The position numbers and the translations under genes are program-made. From Frankia tisae (GTDB lineage Bacteria; Actinomycetota; Actinomycetes; Frankiales; Frankiaceae), in contig NZ_JANEZT010000016.1 of NCBI RefSeq assembly GCF_025403405.1, forward strand, positions 1 through 36,372: a DNA stretch of 36,372 nucleotides, read 5' to 3'. The notes under the pieces were generated by a model, which was not told the DNA's origin, did no database searches, and was given only the letters and a program-made list of their open reading frames with translations. This document shows, piece by piece, positions 1-7,594 of the stretch. Each line of letters starts with the position of its first letter. The stretch's first letter is position 1.

Positions 1-17
1 GGACCAGGAGGCAGGGC

Positions 18-1022
18 ATGACAAACAGAACCGACGACCGCGACCACCTGCGCGGCGACCAGTCGGGCGCGGCCGCGTTCTCGGCCGCCTTCCACGACGT
101 CGTCGCGAATGTCGAAAAGGTCATCCGGGGCAAGCGAGAGGCCGTCGAGCTCGCGACGATCTGCCTGTTCGCCGAGGGGCACCTGCTCATCGAGGACGTG
201 CCGGGCCTGGGAAAGACCTCCCTGGCCCGCAGCCTGGCGGCCTCGGTCAACGCCGGCTGCCACCGCATTCAGTTCACGCCGGACCTGCTGCCGGCGGACA
301 TCACCGGGACGATGGTGTACGACCAGCGCGCCAACGAGTTCGGCTTCCGCCCCGGACCCGTCTTCGCCAACCTCGTCATCGGCGACGAGATCAACCGTGC
401 CTCGCCGAAGACGCAGTCGGCCCTGCTGGAGGTGATGGAGGAGGGCCGGATCACCGCCGACGGCACGGGCTATCCCGTTCCCCGCCCGTTCATGGTCGTG
501 GCGACGCAGAACCCGATCGACATGGATGGGACGTACAGCCTTCCCGAGGCCCAACTGGACCGGTTCCTCATGCGGCTGCGGATGGGGTACCCGTCGATCG
601 ATGCCGAGCTGGAGATCCTCGAAGGCCGGCAGGTGGGACGGCGAATCGAGGATCTGAGGCCGGTGATGCGGGCGGAGGACGTGGTGGCCCGCGCGGCCCA
701 GACGTTCGCCGTCCACGTCGCGCCGGCGCTGCGCCGCTACCTCGTGGATCTGGTGACGGCCACGCGGGCCATCCCCGACATCGTCCGACTGGGGGCGAGC
801 CCGCGGGGCAGCATCGCTTTGCTGCGCGCCGTCCAGGTCCGGGCCGCCGCGCATGCCCGGGTGTTCGCCACGCCCGACGACGTCAAGGCGGTGGCCGGCC
901 CGGTCCTGGCGCATCGCCTGGTCCTCAGCCCGGAGGCCGAGCTGCGGCGCGTCATCGCCGAGGACGTCGTCGACGAGATCCTGCAGACGGTGCCGTCACC
1001 GCGCCGGCTCGTCGGAATCTGA
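18..1022 (+). CDS. MoxR-family AAA+ ATPase
   Basis: This 334-residue protein is a MoxR-type AAA+ ATPase, a family of chaperone-like ATPases that usually assist maturation of proteins encoded beside them. Seen in the sequence: Walker A VPGLGKTS at about residues 61-68, Walker B LVIGDEINR at 119-127, the family stretch SPKTQSALLEVMEEGR at about 129-144, sensor-1 ATQNP at 162-166 and the EAQLDRF block at 177-183. Length is normal for the family. The ATG is preceded by GGAGGCAGGG at a suitable distance. The stop lies 2 bases before the GTG of the DUF58 gene, so the two are almost certainly co-translated, and a transglutaminase-like gene follows. This MoxR-DUF58-transglutaminase order is a known conserved trio; its client process in this organism cannot be read from the sequence. 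Confidence 0.93.
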   Translation: MTNRTDDRDHLRGDQSGAAAFSAAFHDVVANVEKVIRGKREAVELATICLFAEGHLLIEDVPGLGKTSLARSLAASVNAGCHRIQFTPDLLPADITGTMVYDQRANEFGFRPGPVFANLVIGDEINRASPKTQSALLEVMEEGRITADGTGYPVPRPFMVVATQNPIDMDGTYSLPEAQLDRFLMRLRMGYPSIDAELEILEGRQVGRRIEDLRPVMRAEDVVARAAQTFAVHVAPALRRYLVDLVTATRAIPDIVRLGASPRGSIALLRAVQVRAAAHARVFATPDDVKAVAGPVLAHRLVLSPEAELRRVIAEDVVDEILQTVPSPRRLVGI

Positions 1023-1024
1023 TC

Positions 1025-3124
1025 GTGGCGCCCCTCGACGACCGACCCCGTGGCGGCGGCCGGGCCGACCGCCGGCTGCCACCGGTCATCGACACGGACA
1101 CCGCGACCACGGCGCTGTCCGTCTCGGTATCCCCGTCTGCGGTCTCCCTCGCCCGGGGCATGCGACGACGGACGGCCCGGCCCGCGCCGGCCCGGCCCGA
1201 ACCGGGGCCGGCCGTGCGCGGGCTCGGGGAGCGTCATCGCCCACCGGTCCCGCCGCCGGCCGCGGCGGGCGGGCGGAGCGCCCCGACGAGCCGGCGCGCG
1301 GCCCCGTCCAGTTCGGACGCCGGTGAGCGGATGCGCTTTACCCCCATCGGCCCGGCCCCCTCAAGGGCCGTACCCGCGGGGCCCGGCCGGGCCGGGGCGG
1401 CCGGATCGGATCTGGTCACGGCGGACTGGCCAGCGCCGGACCGATTCGGACCCGTCGCGTCGGATCTCGTCGCGTCGGATTCCCTCGCATCGGATCCCGT
1501 CGTGTCGAGCTCGGGCGCGTCGGGATCCGGACGCGGGGCGCTCGATCGGTCTGGGCCACGAGGCGTTGCAGCTCAGGTGGACCAAGGGTGCCCGCCGGAT
1601 GATCGCGGCCTCGTGGGGAGCGGCGAATCGCCGGGAAGGGCGCGCCTGGGGGTCACCCCGCTGGGATGGGGGATGTGCGTCACCGTGGCAGTCCTGCTGC
1701 TGGGTGCCCGGATGCTGCGATACGCGGAGCTGGCCGTGTTGGGCGGGGCGGGGGCCGCGGCGATGGGTCTTGCGGCCGTCACGGCCGTTCGCCGCCCGCG
1801 GGTGTCGGTAGCGGTCCGCGTATCGCCCCGACGGGTCACCCGAGGCGAGCCTGCCACGCTATCCGTCACGGTCCGCAACCTGTCCAGGTGGCCCTCTCCG
1901 TCGTTCATCCTGCACCTGCCGCACGGCCCTGCCGCCGTCCGTCCGGATCGGCCGGTGCCAGCAGCCCCCCGTGCCGGGCGGCTGCTGGCCGCGTCGGACC
2001 TGGTGGAAACCTGGTGGGAACGGCGTGCGCCGGGCGGTACCGCCCGCGTACATCCCCTTTCATCGGACGGGCTGGACTCTCCGGGCGCAGTCGTGTCCGT
2101 CTCGGTCCCCCGGCTGGCCGGCTCGGGTCACCGGACATTCGAGTTGGCCCTGGACACCAGCCGGCGCGGTGTGATCCGGCTGGGCCCCGTCGAGGTGATC
2201 AGATCGGATCCGTTCGGGCTCGCCCGGCGCCGGCAACGGCTGCCGGCGGTCGACACCCTGCACGTCCGACCGCGGACCCGGCCGCTGGTGCCCCTGGCCT
2301 CCGCACCCTCGCGTGACCCGGACGGGCAGACCGGACGGGGGTCGACCGGGGGACTGGAGATCCACACCCTGCGGAGGTACGCGCCCGGTGAGGATCTCCG
2401 CCTCGTGCACTGGGCGTCCAGCGCGAGAGCGGGCGAACTGATGGTCCGCACCCACGTCGATCCGAGCGAGCCGGCCGCCACCGTCGTTCTCGACAACCGA
2501 CCAGCCGCCTACCCGCCCGGCCGGGTCGGCGTCGCCACGTTCGAGGAGGCCGTGGACATCGCCGCCGCCGCGGTGATGACCTGCGCGCAGGAGGCGTTCG
2601 GGGTCCGGCTCGTGACGACCGCCGGGCTGCGGGTGGCGGGCCGGCGCCGGCGCCGGGACGCCGACGTGCTGATGGACGAGCTGGCGGGCGTTCGGCTGGA
2701 TGACACCGCCTCGCTCGATGTCGTCGCGACGCTGCGGCGCGGCGGGCTCGGCACGCTGGTGCTCGTCACCGGCGGTTTCGACCGGCAGGCGCTGGCCGCA
2801 CTCGCCGCGGTGGCCCATGCGTACGGGCGCGTCGTCCTGGTCCGGGTGGGCCCCCGCAGCCAGGCCGCCGCCCGGGCCGTCGACCGGCGCGACTCCTCCG
2901 ACCGGGCCCGCCTGCGGACCGCGTCGCCCGGCCGGGTGGTGGGAATCGGCGTCCTGGGCGGCACCGTTCCCACCAGCGGTACACGTCTTGACGGGACCAC
3001 CCTGCGGGCGGCCGGCCGGCTGACGGTGATCGACATCCCTGACGCCGACGCACTCGCCGACCACTGGCCGACCGGTGAACGGAACCCGCGATGGCCGCGG
3101 GGAACCCCGCGGACGGGCCGATGA
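1025..3124 (+). CDS. DUF58 domain membrane protein
   Basis: This 699-residue protein carries a DUF58 domain, a family with a von Willebrand factor A-like fold that usually accompanies MoxR ATPases. Two adjacent hydrophobic segments lie at about residues 214-256. A beta-rich segment follows, then the DUF58 signature with LRRYAPGEDLRLVHW near 449-463 and VVLDN near 490. The first 210 residues are Pro/Arg/Ser-rich and look disordered, including a five-unit 15-bp repeat at 1454-1528; they are not part of the conserved family. The GTG start at 1025, two bases after the MoxR stop, fits translational coupling, but a start further in, nearer the membrane segments, cannot be excluded. The stop overlaps the next gene. 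The family call is firm; the role and the N-terminal extent are less sure. Confidence 0.87.
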   Translation: MAPLDDRPRGGGRADRRLPPVIDTDTATTALSVSVSPSAVSLARGMRRRTARPAPARPEPGPAVRGLGERHRPPVPPPAAAGGRSAPTSRRAAPSSSDAGERMRFTPIGPAPSRAVPAGPGRAGAAGSDLVTADWPAPDRFGPVASDLVASDSLASDPVVSSSGASGSGRGALDRSGPRGVAAQVDQGCPPDDRGLVGSGESPGRARLGVTPLGWGMCVTVAVLLLGARMLRYAELAVLGGAGAAAMGLAAVTAVRRPRVSVAVRVSPRRVTRGEPATLSVTVRNLSRWPSPSFILHLPHGPAAVRPDRPVPAAPRAGRLLAASDLVETWWERRAPGGTARVHPLSSDGLDSPGAVVSVSVPRLAGSGHRTFELALDTSRRGVIRLGPVEVIRSDPFGLARRRQRLPAVDTLHVRPRTRPLVPLASAPSRDPDGQTGRGSTGGLEIHTLRRYAPGEDLRLVHWASSARAGELMVRTHVDPSEPAATVVLDNRPAAYPPGRVGVATFEEAVDIAAAAVMTCAQEAFGVRLVTTAGLRVAGRRRRRDADVLMDELAGVRLDDTASLDVVATLRRGGLGTLVLVTGGFDRQALAALAAVAHAYGRVVLVRVGPRSQAAARAVDRRDSSDRARLRTASPGRVVGIGVLGGTVPTSGTRLDGTTLRAAGRLTVIDIPDADALADHWPTGERNPRWPRGTPRTGR
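1454..1528 (+). repeat. Degenerate 15-bp tandem repeat in the DUF58 gene
   Basis: Five 15-bp units encode VASDL, VASDS, LASDP, VVSSS and GASGS. The first two units differ in only a few bases and later units decay. The period is a multiple of three, so frame is kept. The repeat lies in the low-complexity N-terminal extension. Confidence 0.75.
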
Positions 3125-5760
3125 CGACGGATACCGGTGGACCTCCCGACGAGGCCACGCGTTCGGCGGCCGGCGCGGGCGGAGGACACGTCGTCGGGGG
3201 CGGCCATCCCCTTCGCCCGGAGGAGCCGGTGCGGGCTCGCCTGGCAGCGCTGGTGGTGGTGGCGGGACTCGCATGCGTCGGCGGGTTCGGGTTCCGCCGG
3301 GTCTTCACCATTCACGATCTGCAGGTGATCATCCCGGTCGCTGCGGTCGTGCCCGTGATCCTCACCGCGGCGCTGGGTGCGCGACGCCGGCTGTTGCCAC
3401 TCGCAGGGACGGTCGCAGCCTGGGGCGGGGGGTTCGTGATCTGGGCCGCCTGCACGGTCGGGGCCGGCGCTGGGGGGTTCTGGGCGCGGCTGTCTCTGGT
3501 CCGTTCGGGTGTCCTCAGCGGATGGGCGCGGCTGCTGGACACGGCCATCCCGGCGCCGCCCGACGGGGCTCTGCTGCTCGTACCCGTGGCGCTGACCTGG
3601 CTGGCCGCCGCGGTCGGCGTGGAGCTCGTCATCCGCACCAGAGCCCGGCTCCTGCCCGCGTTGCCCGCCGCCCTCGTCCTGGTTGCCGCGGTCGCCTACG
3701 CAGCTCCCATGCCGGGATCGGACGCGCCACTCGCCGCCGCGTTCGCCGCGTTGGCCGCGGTCCTCGTCCGGGTCCGCGGGAGTGGTCGGTCCCGTTCGCC
3801 GGGAGGGCCCGCAGTGGCCTCGGCCGGCCCAGTCGGGCCGGATGGCGGCATGGGGGGGCAGCCAGCGTCTCCCCGATCCGGGCCAGGTCTGCTGCCCGTG
3901 GCCGGCCCGCGGGGCTTGACTGCGTTTCGCCACGCGGTGCGATCGACCGTCGCTGTGGGCGTCGTCGTCGGCGCCGGTCTGGCACTGGCGAGTGGTGGCC
4001 CGAGCGGGCTGGATGGGAAACCGCCCGTCGACCCGCGTGACCACCGCACGATCGCGCCGGTACCGCTCGCCGCTCTCAACCCCCTGAGCCGTCTCGCCGG
4101 CTGGACCGCCCATCCCGACCAGGTCCTGTTCCGGGTGGGTCTGACTCCGCAGCCGGCGGGGCCGGTCGCGCTGCGGCTCGCCGTCCTCGACTCCTACGAC
4201 GGCGCCACCTGGTCCATGAGCGGCCGTTACCTGCCCGCGGGACGGGAGATCGGGGGACAGGCCGGTCGCGTCGCGGATCGGGGCGGTGCTCACCCGTCCG
4301 CACCGGTCACCCAGGACCTGACCATCGCCGACCTCGGCGGAGATCTCGTGCCCGCCCTCGCTCGGCTCGGCCAGTTCACCGTGGTCCCCACCGCCGGCGC
4401 GGAATCGGCCCCTCCCGCCGACCAGGGTGGCTCCACGGCGACTGCCGAGAAGTCGGCGGGCCGTTTCGCGGTCGATCCCGACGACGGCACACTCGTGCGA
4501 ACCGCGTCGCTGCACCCCGGCAACCGGCTGCGCCTTGTCTCCACCCCGCAGACCGCCATGACCGCCGACAGGCTGCTCGCCCTCACCGTCTCCGCGACAC
4601 CGACCAACGCCCCCTACCTTGCGCTGCCCGACGACGTCCCGCCGGTGCTGCGGGAACTGGCCTCGGTCGCCACCGACGGCGGCGTGACGCCCTACCAGCG
4701 GGCCGCCCTGCTGCGCCAGTACCTGATGGCGACCTTCAGCTTCGATCCCACCGTGCCCGCCGGGCATTCACTCGCCCACATCGATCACTTCCTCGGCCAG
4801 ACTCGACGCGGCACCTCCGAGCAGTTCGCGACGACGTTCGTCCTCGCGGCGAGGCTGCTGGGTCTGCCCGCCCGCCTCGTCGTCGGATTCACCGCCGCTG
4901 ATCCGCATGCCGTGACCCGCACGATCCGTGGCGCGGACGCCCTGGCCTGGGCGGAGATCAACTTCGACGGCGCCGGCTGGCTGCCTTTCTTCCCCACCCC
5001 CCGAGCGGGGGACGCACGCGGTGCAGCGGTGGCCGGCTCCACGCAGGGCGAGTCCTCCGCACAGACGTCACTGGTGGAGGAGGTACTGCGCACCACCGTT
5101 TCCGCGCCGCCCGGTCAGGCGGATGCCACCGGGCCGGGAGACCTCCCGGCCCGGTCCGGTGACCGGTGGCCGGGATCCCCCGGCTGGACGGCGGTCGTCC
5201 TCCGGACGGCCGTGGCCGCGGCAGTCGCTGCCCTGCTCGGCTGTCTTCTCCTGGGCTGGCTGCTGCCGATCGCACGCCACCGGCGGATACGACGGGGCGG
5301 AAACGGCAGCAGGGCGCGGATCGTCGCGGCCTGGCAGCGGGCCATCGAGATGTTCGCCGACGCCCAGCGGCCGATGCCACGGGCGGCCAGCCCGAGCGAG
5401 GTCGTGCTTCTCGCGGCGGACCTGCTCGACGACGCCGGCCGCACTGCCCTACGCGGGCTGGCCGATCTCGCCACCCTCGCCCTGTTCGACGACGGCACCA
5501 CCGGCCGGTGGGATGAGGCTTCCGGCCGGCGCGCCGCCGACGAGGCGTGGCGACTGCTCGACGGGCTCGAACGGGCGGTCCGCCGCGTCGTCTCACGCCA
5601 TCGCCGGCTCGGCCGGCGGATCTCGCCACGGACGGTCCGCGCCGAGCTGCGTAGGCTGCGCCGGACAGCGCCGGCTCCCCACCGCGCCGCTCACCGATCG
5701 GCGGGGCCAGGCGAATCCGATGTCCCCGAACGGGCCATGATCGGCGGGAACTACAGGTAG
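3091..5760 (+). CDS. Transglutaminase-like membrane protein (DUF3488/TgpA type), catalytic residues substituted
   Basis: This 889-residue protein has a TgpA-like layout: several N-terminal membrane helices between about residues 50 and 320, an extracytoplasmic transglutaminase-like domain at about 530-650, a further helix near 705-730 and a cytoplasmic C-terminal tail (DUF4129-like). The fold signature is clear in EQFATTFVLAARLLGLPARL. However, the catalytic Cys is Ser576 (GTSEQFA), the usual HAW histidine is Leu618 (LAWAEI) and the DPTP aspartate is Phe634 (FFPTP). It therefore looks like a pseudo-transglutaminase, perhaps a scaffold or binding protein. The ATG at 3091 overlaps the DUF58 gene by 34 bp; an ATG at 3121 would make a classic 4-bp ATGA overlap and is equally plausible, since both have only a weak GGA upstream. 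Residue numbers count from 3091. Confidence 0.87.
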   Translation: MAAGNPADGPMTTDTGGPPDEATRSAAGAGGGHVVGGGHPLRPEEPVRARLAALVVVAGLACVGGFGFRRVFTIHDLQVIIPVAAVVPVILTAALGARRRLLPLAGTVAAWGGGFVIWAACTVGAGAGGFWARLSLVRSGVLSGWARLLDTAIPAPPDGALLLVPVALTWLAAAVGVELVIRTRARLLPALPAALVLVAAVAYAAPMPGSDAPLAAAFAALAAVLVRVRGSGRSRSPGGPAVASAGPVGPDGGMGGQPASPRSGPGLLPVAGPRGLTAFRHAVRSTVAVGVVVGAGLALASGGPSGLDGKPPVDPRDHRTIAPVPLAALNPLSRLAGWTAHPDQVLFRVGLTPQPAGPVALRLAVLDSYDGATWSMSGRYLPAGREIGGQAGRVADRGGAHPSAPVTQDLTIADLGGDLVPALARLGQFTVVPTAGAESAPPADQGGSTATAEKSAGRFAVDPDDGTLVRTASLHPGNRLRLVSTPQTAMTADRLLALTVSATPTNAPYLALPDDVPPVLRELASVATDGGVTPYQRAALLRQYLMATFSFDPTVPAGHSLAHIDHFLGQTRRGTSEQFATTFVLAARLLGLPARLVVGFTAADPHAVTRTIRGADALAWAEINFDGAGWLPFFPTPRAGDARGAAVAGSTQGESSAQTSLVEEVLRTTVSAPPGQADATGPGDLPARSGDRWPGSPGWTAVVLRTAVAAAVAALLGCLLLGWLLPIARHRRIRRGGNGSRARIVAAWQRAIEMFADAQRPMPRAASPSEVVLLAADLLDDAGRTALRGLADLATLALFDDGTTGRWDEASGRRAADEAWRLLDGLERAVRRVVSRHRRLGRRISPRTVRAELRRLRRTAPAPHRAAHRSAGPGESDVPERAMIGGNYR

Positions 5761-5781
5761 CCCGAGCAGGTCGGTACCCCC

Positions 5782-5821
5782 GCAACGGGCTTGTTGCCCC
5801 CACCGCCGCTCACCGCGGCGG
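5782..5821 (+). terminator. Candidate terminator after the MoxR operon
   Basis: Two small hairpins follow the stop at 5760: GCAAC/GTTGC (5782-5797, 6-nt loop) and a 7-bp CCGCCGC/GCGGCGG stem (5803-5821, 5-nt loop). There is no T tract, which is common for GC-rich actinobacterial terminators. Confidence 0.42.
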
Positions 5822-6139
5822 CCGGCAGATATCCCCAGCCCTTGCGGTAGCCGGCGAGGTTCGCCCGGGGGCATCGCCCTGGGTGTACAGCCCACCAGGT
5901 ATTCACCCTGCCGTGGATCACCGGACCGGGCCGGACGATCACGCTACACGGGCCGTCCCCGAGGATTTCGTCGGCATCTGGGCGAGGCGGGCGAGTCCGT
6001 CCGCACCGGTTCCGCTCCTGACGGGCGGGTAGTCCTCACACGGGCGGCCGGTGGGAACGGGCCGTGCGGGCCGAGGTGCGGCCGCGACCATGGCCGATCG
6101 GGCCATGCTGATCGCAGTCGGAGACAGGAGGAGGCAGGT
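5822..6139. other. Gap between the MoxR operon and the 60-residue gene
   Basis: No convincing gene was found. A 63-codon minus-strand frame (5942-5751, GTG start) overlaps the preceding stop codon and has no ribosome site. The only notable structure is an inverted repeat at 6089-6107, listed separately, and a strong ribosome-binding site just before 6140. Confidence 0.5.
6089..6107. promoter_or_regulatory. Inverted repeat upstream of the 60-residue gene, operator candidate
   Basis: CATGGCC and GGCCATG form perfect 7-bp arms around GATCG, 32 bp before the ATG at 6140. The position suits an operator or the end of an upstream transcript. It may instead be one more member of the GATCGGGCC-type palindromes scattered through this window. 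Confidence 0.35.
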
Positions 6140-6322
6140 ATGGCACAGGCGATGAAGGGACGGACGAGGCCCGCCGGCGCGGGCACCTCCAACGACGAGA
6201 TGGCCAGGCAGGTCGCCAGCCAGACCTCGTCGGACCGGGCCGCCGAGGAGATCTTCCGCCGGGAGAAGGACGGCGCGCTGACGGACACCGAGGCAGCCAA
6301 GAGCGAGGTGTTGCGGCACTGA
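6140..6322 (+). CDS. Small hydrophilic protein of unknown function (60 aa)
   Basis: I do not recognise this protein. It is 60 residues long, charged and Ala/Glu/Arg-rich, with no membrane segment, no cysteine and no signal peptide. The middle and end (about residues 18-58) look helical. The gene call rests mainly on a strong ribosome site, GACAGGAGGAGGCAGG, just before the ATG, on coding-like third-position GC, and on a clean fit between flanking gaps. It stands alone, 106 bp before the PIG-L gene, and could share a transcript with it. The sequence resembles small soluble helical proteins of actinobacteria only in a general way; no function should be inferred. Confidence 0.68.
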   Translation: MAQAMKGRTRPAGAGTSNDEMARQVASQTSSDRAAEEIFRREKDGALTDTEAAKSEVLRH

Positions 6323-6428
6323 GCTGCCACCACCGGGACGCGTCGCCACCTGGCCCGGGACGGGCGTCACGGTCGGTGCCGGGCCTGATTTCCGTGCGGG
6401 GCGTCGGCGGTTCCCGTATGGATGAGCG

Positions 6429-7187
6429 ATGCAGGAGAACACCGCCGAAGCGGGCCGGCCCTTCACCGCCGACGGCACCCCCGAACCGGTCTGGCGGGCC
6501 TGGCAGCCGGGATGGGCGGAGCTCGACCTGACCGCCGTGCCGCCTCGCGTGGTCGTCGTGGCCCCCCATCCGGACGATGAGGTCCTCGGCGTCGGCGGCC
6601 TGCTGGTCAGCCTGCACGCGCTTGGCGCCGCGATCACCGTCGTCGCGGTGACAGATGGGGACGCGTCTCATCCCGGCTCGCCGACGATCTCCCCGGCCGA
6701 GCTGGCCCGTCGGCGGATCGTCGAGCAGCATGCGGCACTGGCCGAGCTGGGGCTGGCGCAGGTGCCGGTGCATCGGATCGGGCTGGGAGACGGACGGGTC
6801 GCCGGGCATGAGTCGGAGCTCGCCGAGCAGGTGGGGCCGCTGCTCACCCCCGACTGCTGGGTACTGGCCACGTATACCGGGGACCGCCATCCGGACCATG
6901 AGGCAACGGGGCGTGCGGCGGTGCTGGCGGCGGAACGGGCTGGCGCACGGCTGCTCGAATACCCCGTCTGGACCTGGCACTGGGCTGTCCCGGACGACCC
7001 CAGGGTGCCGTGGGCGAGGGCTCGGAGGGTGCCCCTGCCCGTCTCGGTGCAGGAGGCCAAACGGCGGGCCGTCGACTGTTACCACACTCAGATCGCCCCG
7101 CTGTCCGACGACCCGGCGGACTCGACGGTTCTCGGGGCCCAGGTGCTGGACCGGCTGCTGCGCCCCTACGAGACGATCTTCGTCTAG
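6429..7187 (+). CDS. PIG-L family (LmbE-like) deacetylase
   Basis: This 252-residue protein is a PIG-L/LmbE-fold zinc-dependent N-deacetylase, a family acting on N-acetylglucosaminyl compounds such as mycothiol and glycolipid precursors. The zinc motif APHPDDEVLGVGG is at about residues 45-57 and the second histidine motif HPDHEATG at 154-161. There is no signal peptide, so it should be cytoplasmic. The length is shorter than MshB or Mca (about 290-300 residues), so it is better called a generic family member than a mycothiol enzyme. The start has only a weak GGATGAG upstream. The preceding small gene and the following glycine-riboswitch leader give no strong hint of substrate. Confidence 0.88.
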   Translation: MQENTAEAGRPFTADGTPEPVWRAWQPGWAELDLTAVPPRVVVVAPHPDDEVLGVGGLLVSLHALGAAITVVAVTDGDASHPGSPTISPAELARRRIVEQHAALAELGLAQVPVHRIGLGDGRVAGHESELAEQVGPLLTPDCWVLATYTGDRHPDHEATGRAAVLAAERAGARLLEYPVWTWHWAVPDDPRVPWARARRVPLPVSVQEAKRRAVDCYHTQIAPLSDDPADSTVLGAQVLDRLLRPYETIFV

Positions 7188-7319
7188 CGCGGGGCGTACC
7201 GGCACAGGGCGTCCACCGGAGGTCATCCAAGGCCGGCCCGATCGGCCGATAGGTGGCCGGGGATCGCGATCGCGGCTAGTCTGCGGGCAACGAACTGCAT
7301 ATTGCTGCCGCTCACACCC

Positions 7320-7538
7320 GTGCGGGAGAGTCCCGGGCCACGATCTGCCGGGACGCCGAAGGAGCAAGCTCTCCCCATAAACTCTCAGGCCCCCAACCGC
7401 CGGGTCAGGCAACTCTGGAAAGTGGACATCCCGGTGTCCCGCCGACGGTGAAAGCCGCGGCCGTCGTCCGCGGGTCCTCGGCTTGGACCCATGGCGGCGG
7501 CGCCCGGTGAAGCTCTCAGGCCAATGACAGAGGGGGAG
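7320..7538 (+). promoter_or_regulatory. Tandem glycine riboswitch upstream of gcvP
   Basis: Two consecutive glycine aptamers are readable. Aptamer 1 (about 7320-7425) has GCGGGAGAG, the core GCCGAAGGAGCAA (7354-7366), AACTCTCAGGC (7380-7390) and closes with ACTCTGGA. Aptamer 2 (about 7426-7538) has GCCGACGGTGAAAGCC, GGTGAAGCTCTCAGG (7506-7520) and closes with GACAGAGGGGGA (7526-7537). The element ends about 57 bp before the gcvP start and lies on its strand, so glycine binding most likely switches on glycine cleavage. A TAGTCT hexamer at 7277-7282 could be the -10 box; no clear -35 box is visible. The boundaries are approximate. Confidence 0.92.
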
Positions 7539-7594
7539 GCCCGCCGCGGCGTCGGCCCTGTTGTCGTCGTCGCCCGACCTCCGGAGCGCCCAGC

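Noticed and set aside
2060-4767. Long minus-strand frames (404 and 752 codons) opposite the DUF58 and transglutaminase-like genes
   Set aside because: Low-complexity Arg/Gly/Pro/His translations with no motif, opposite well-supported genes.
5751-5942. 63-codon minus-strand frame in the gap after the MoxR operon
   Set aside because: GTG start without a ribosome site, overlap with the preceding stop codon, and no recognisable feature; too weak to call a gene.
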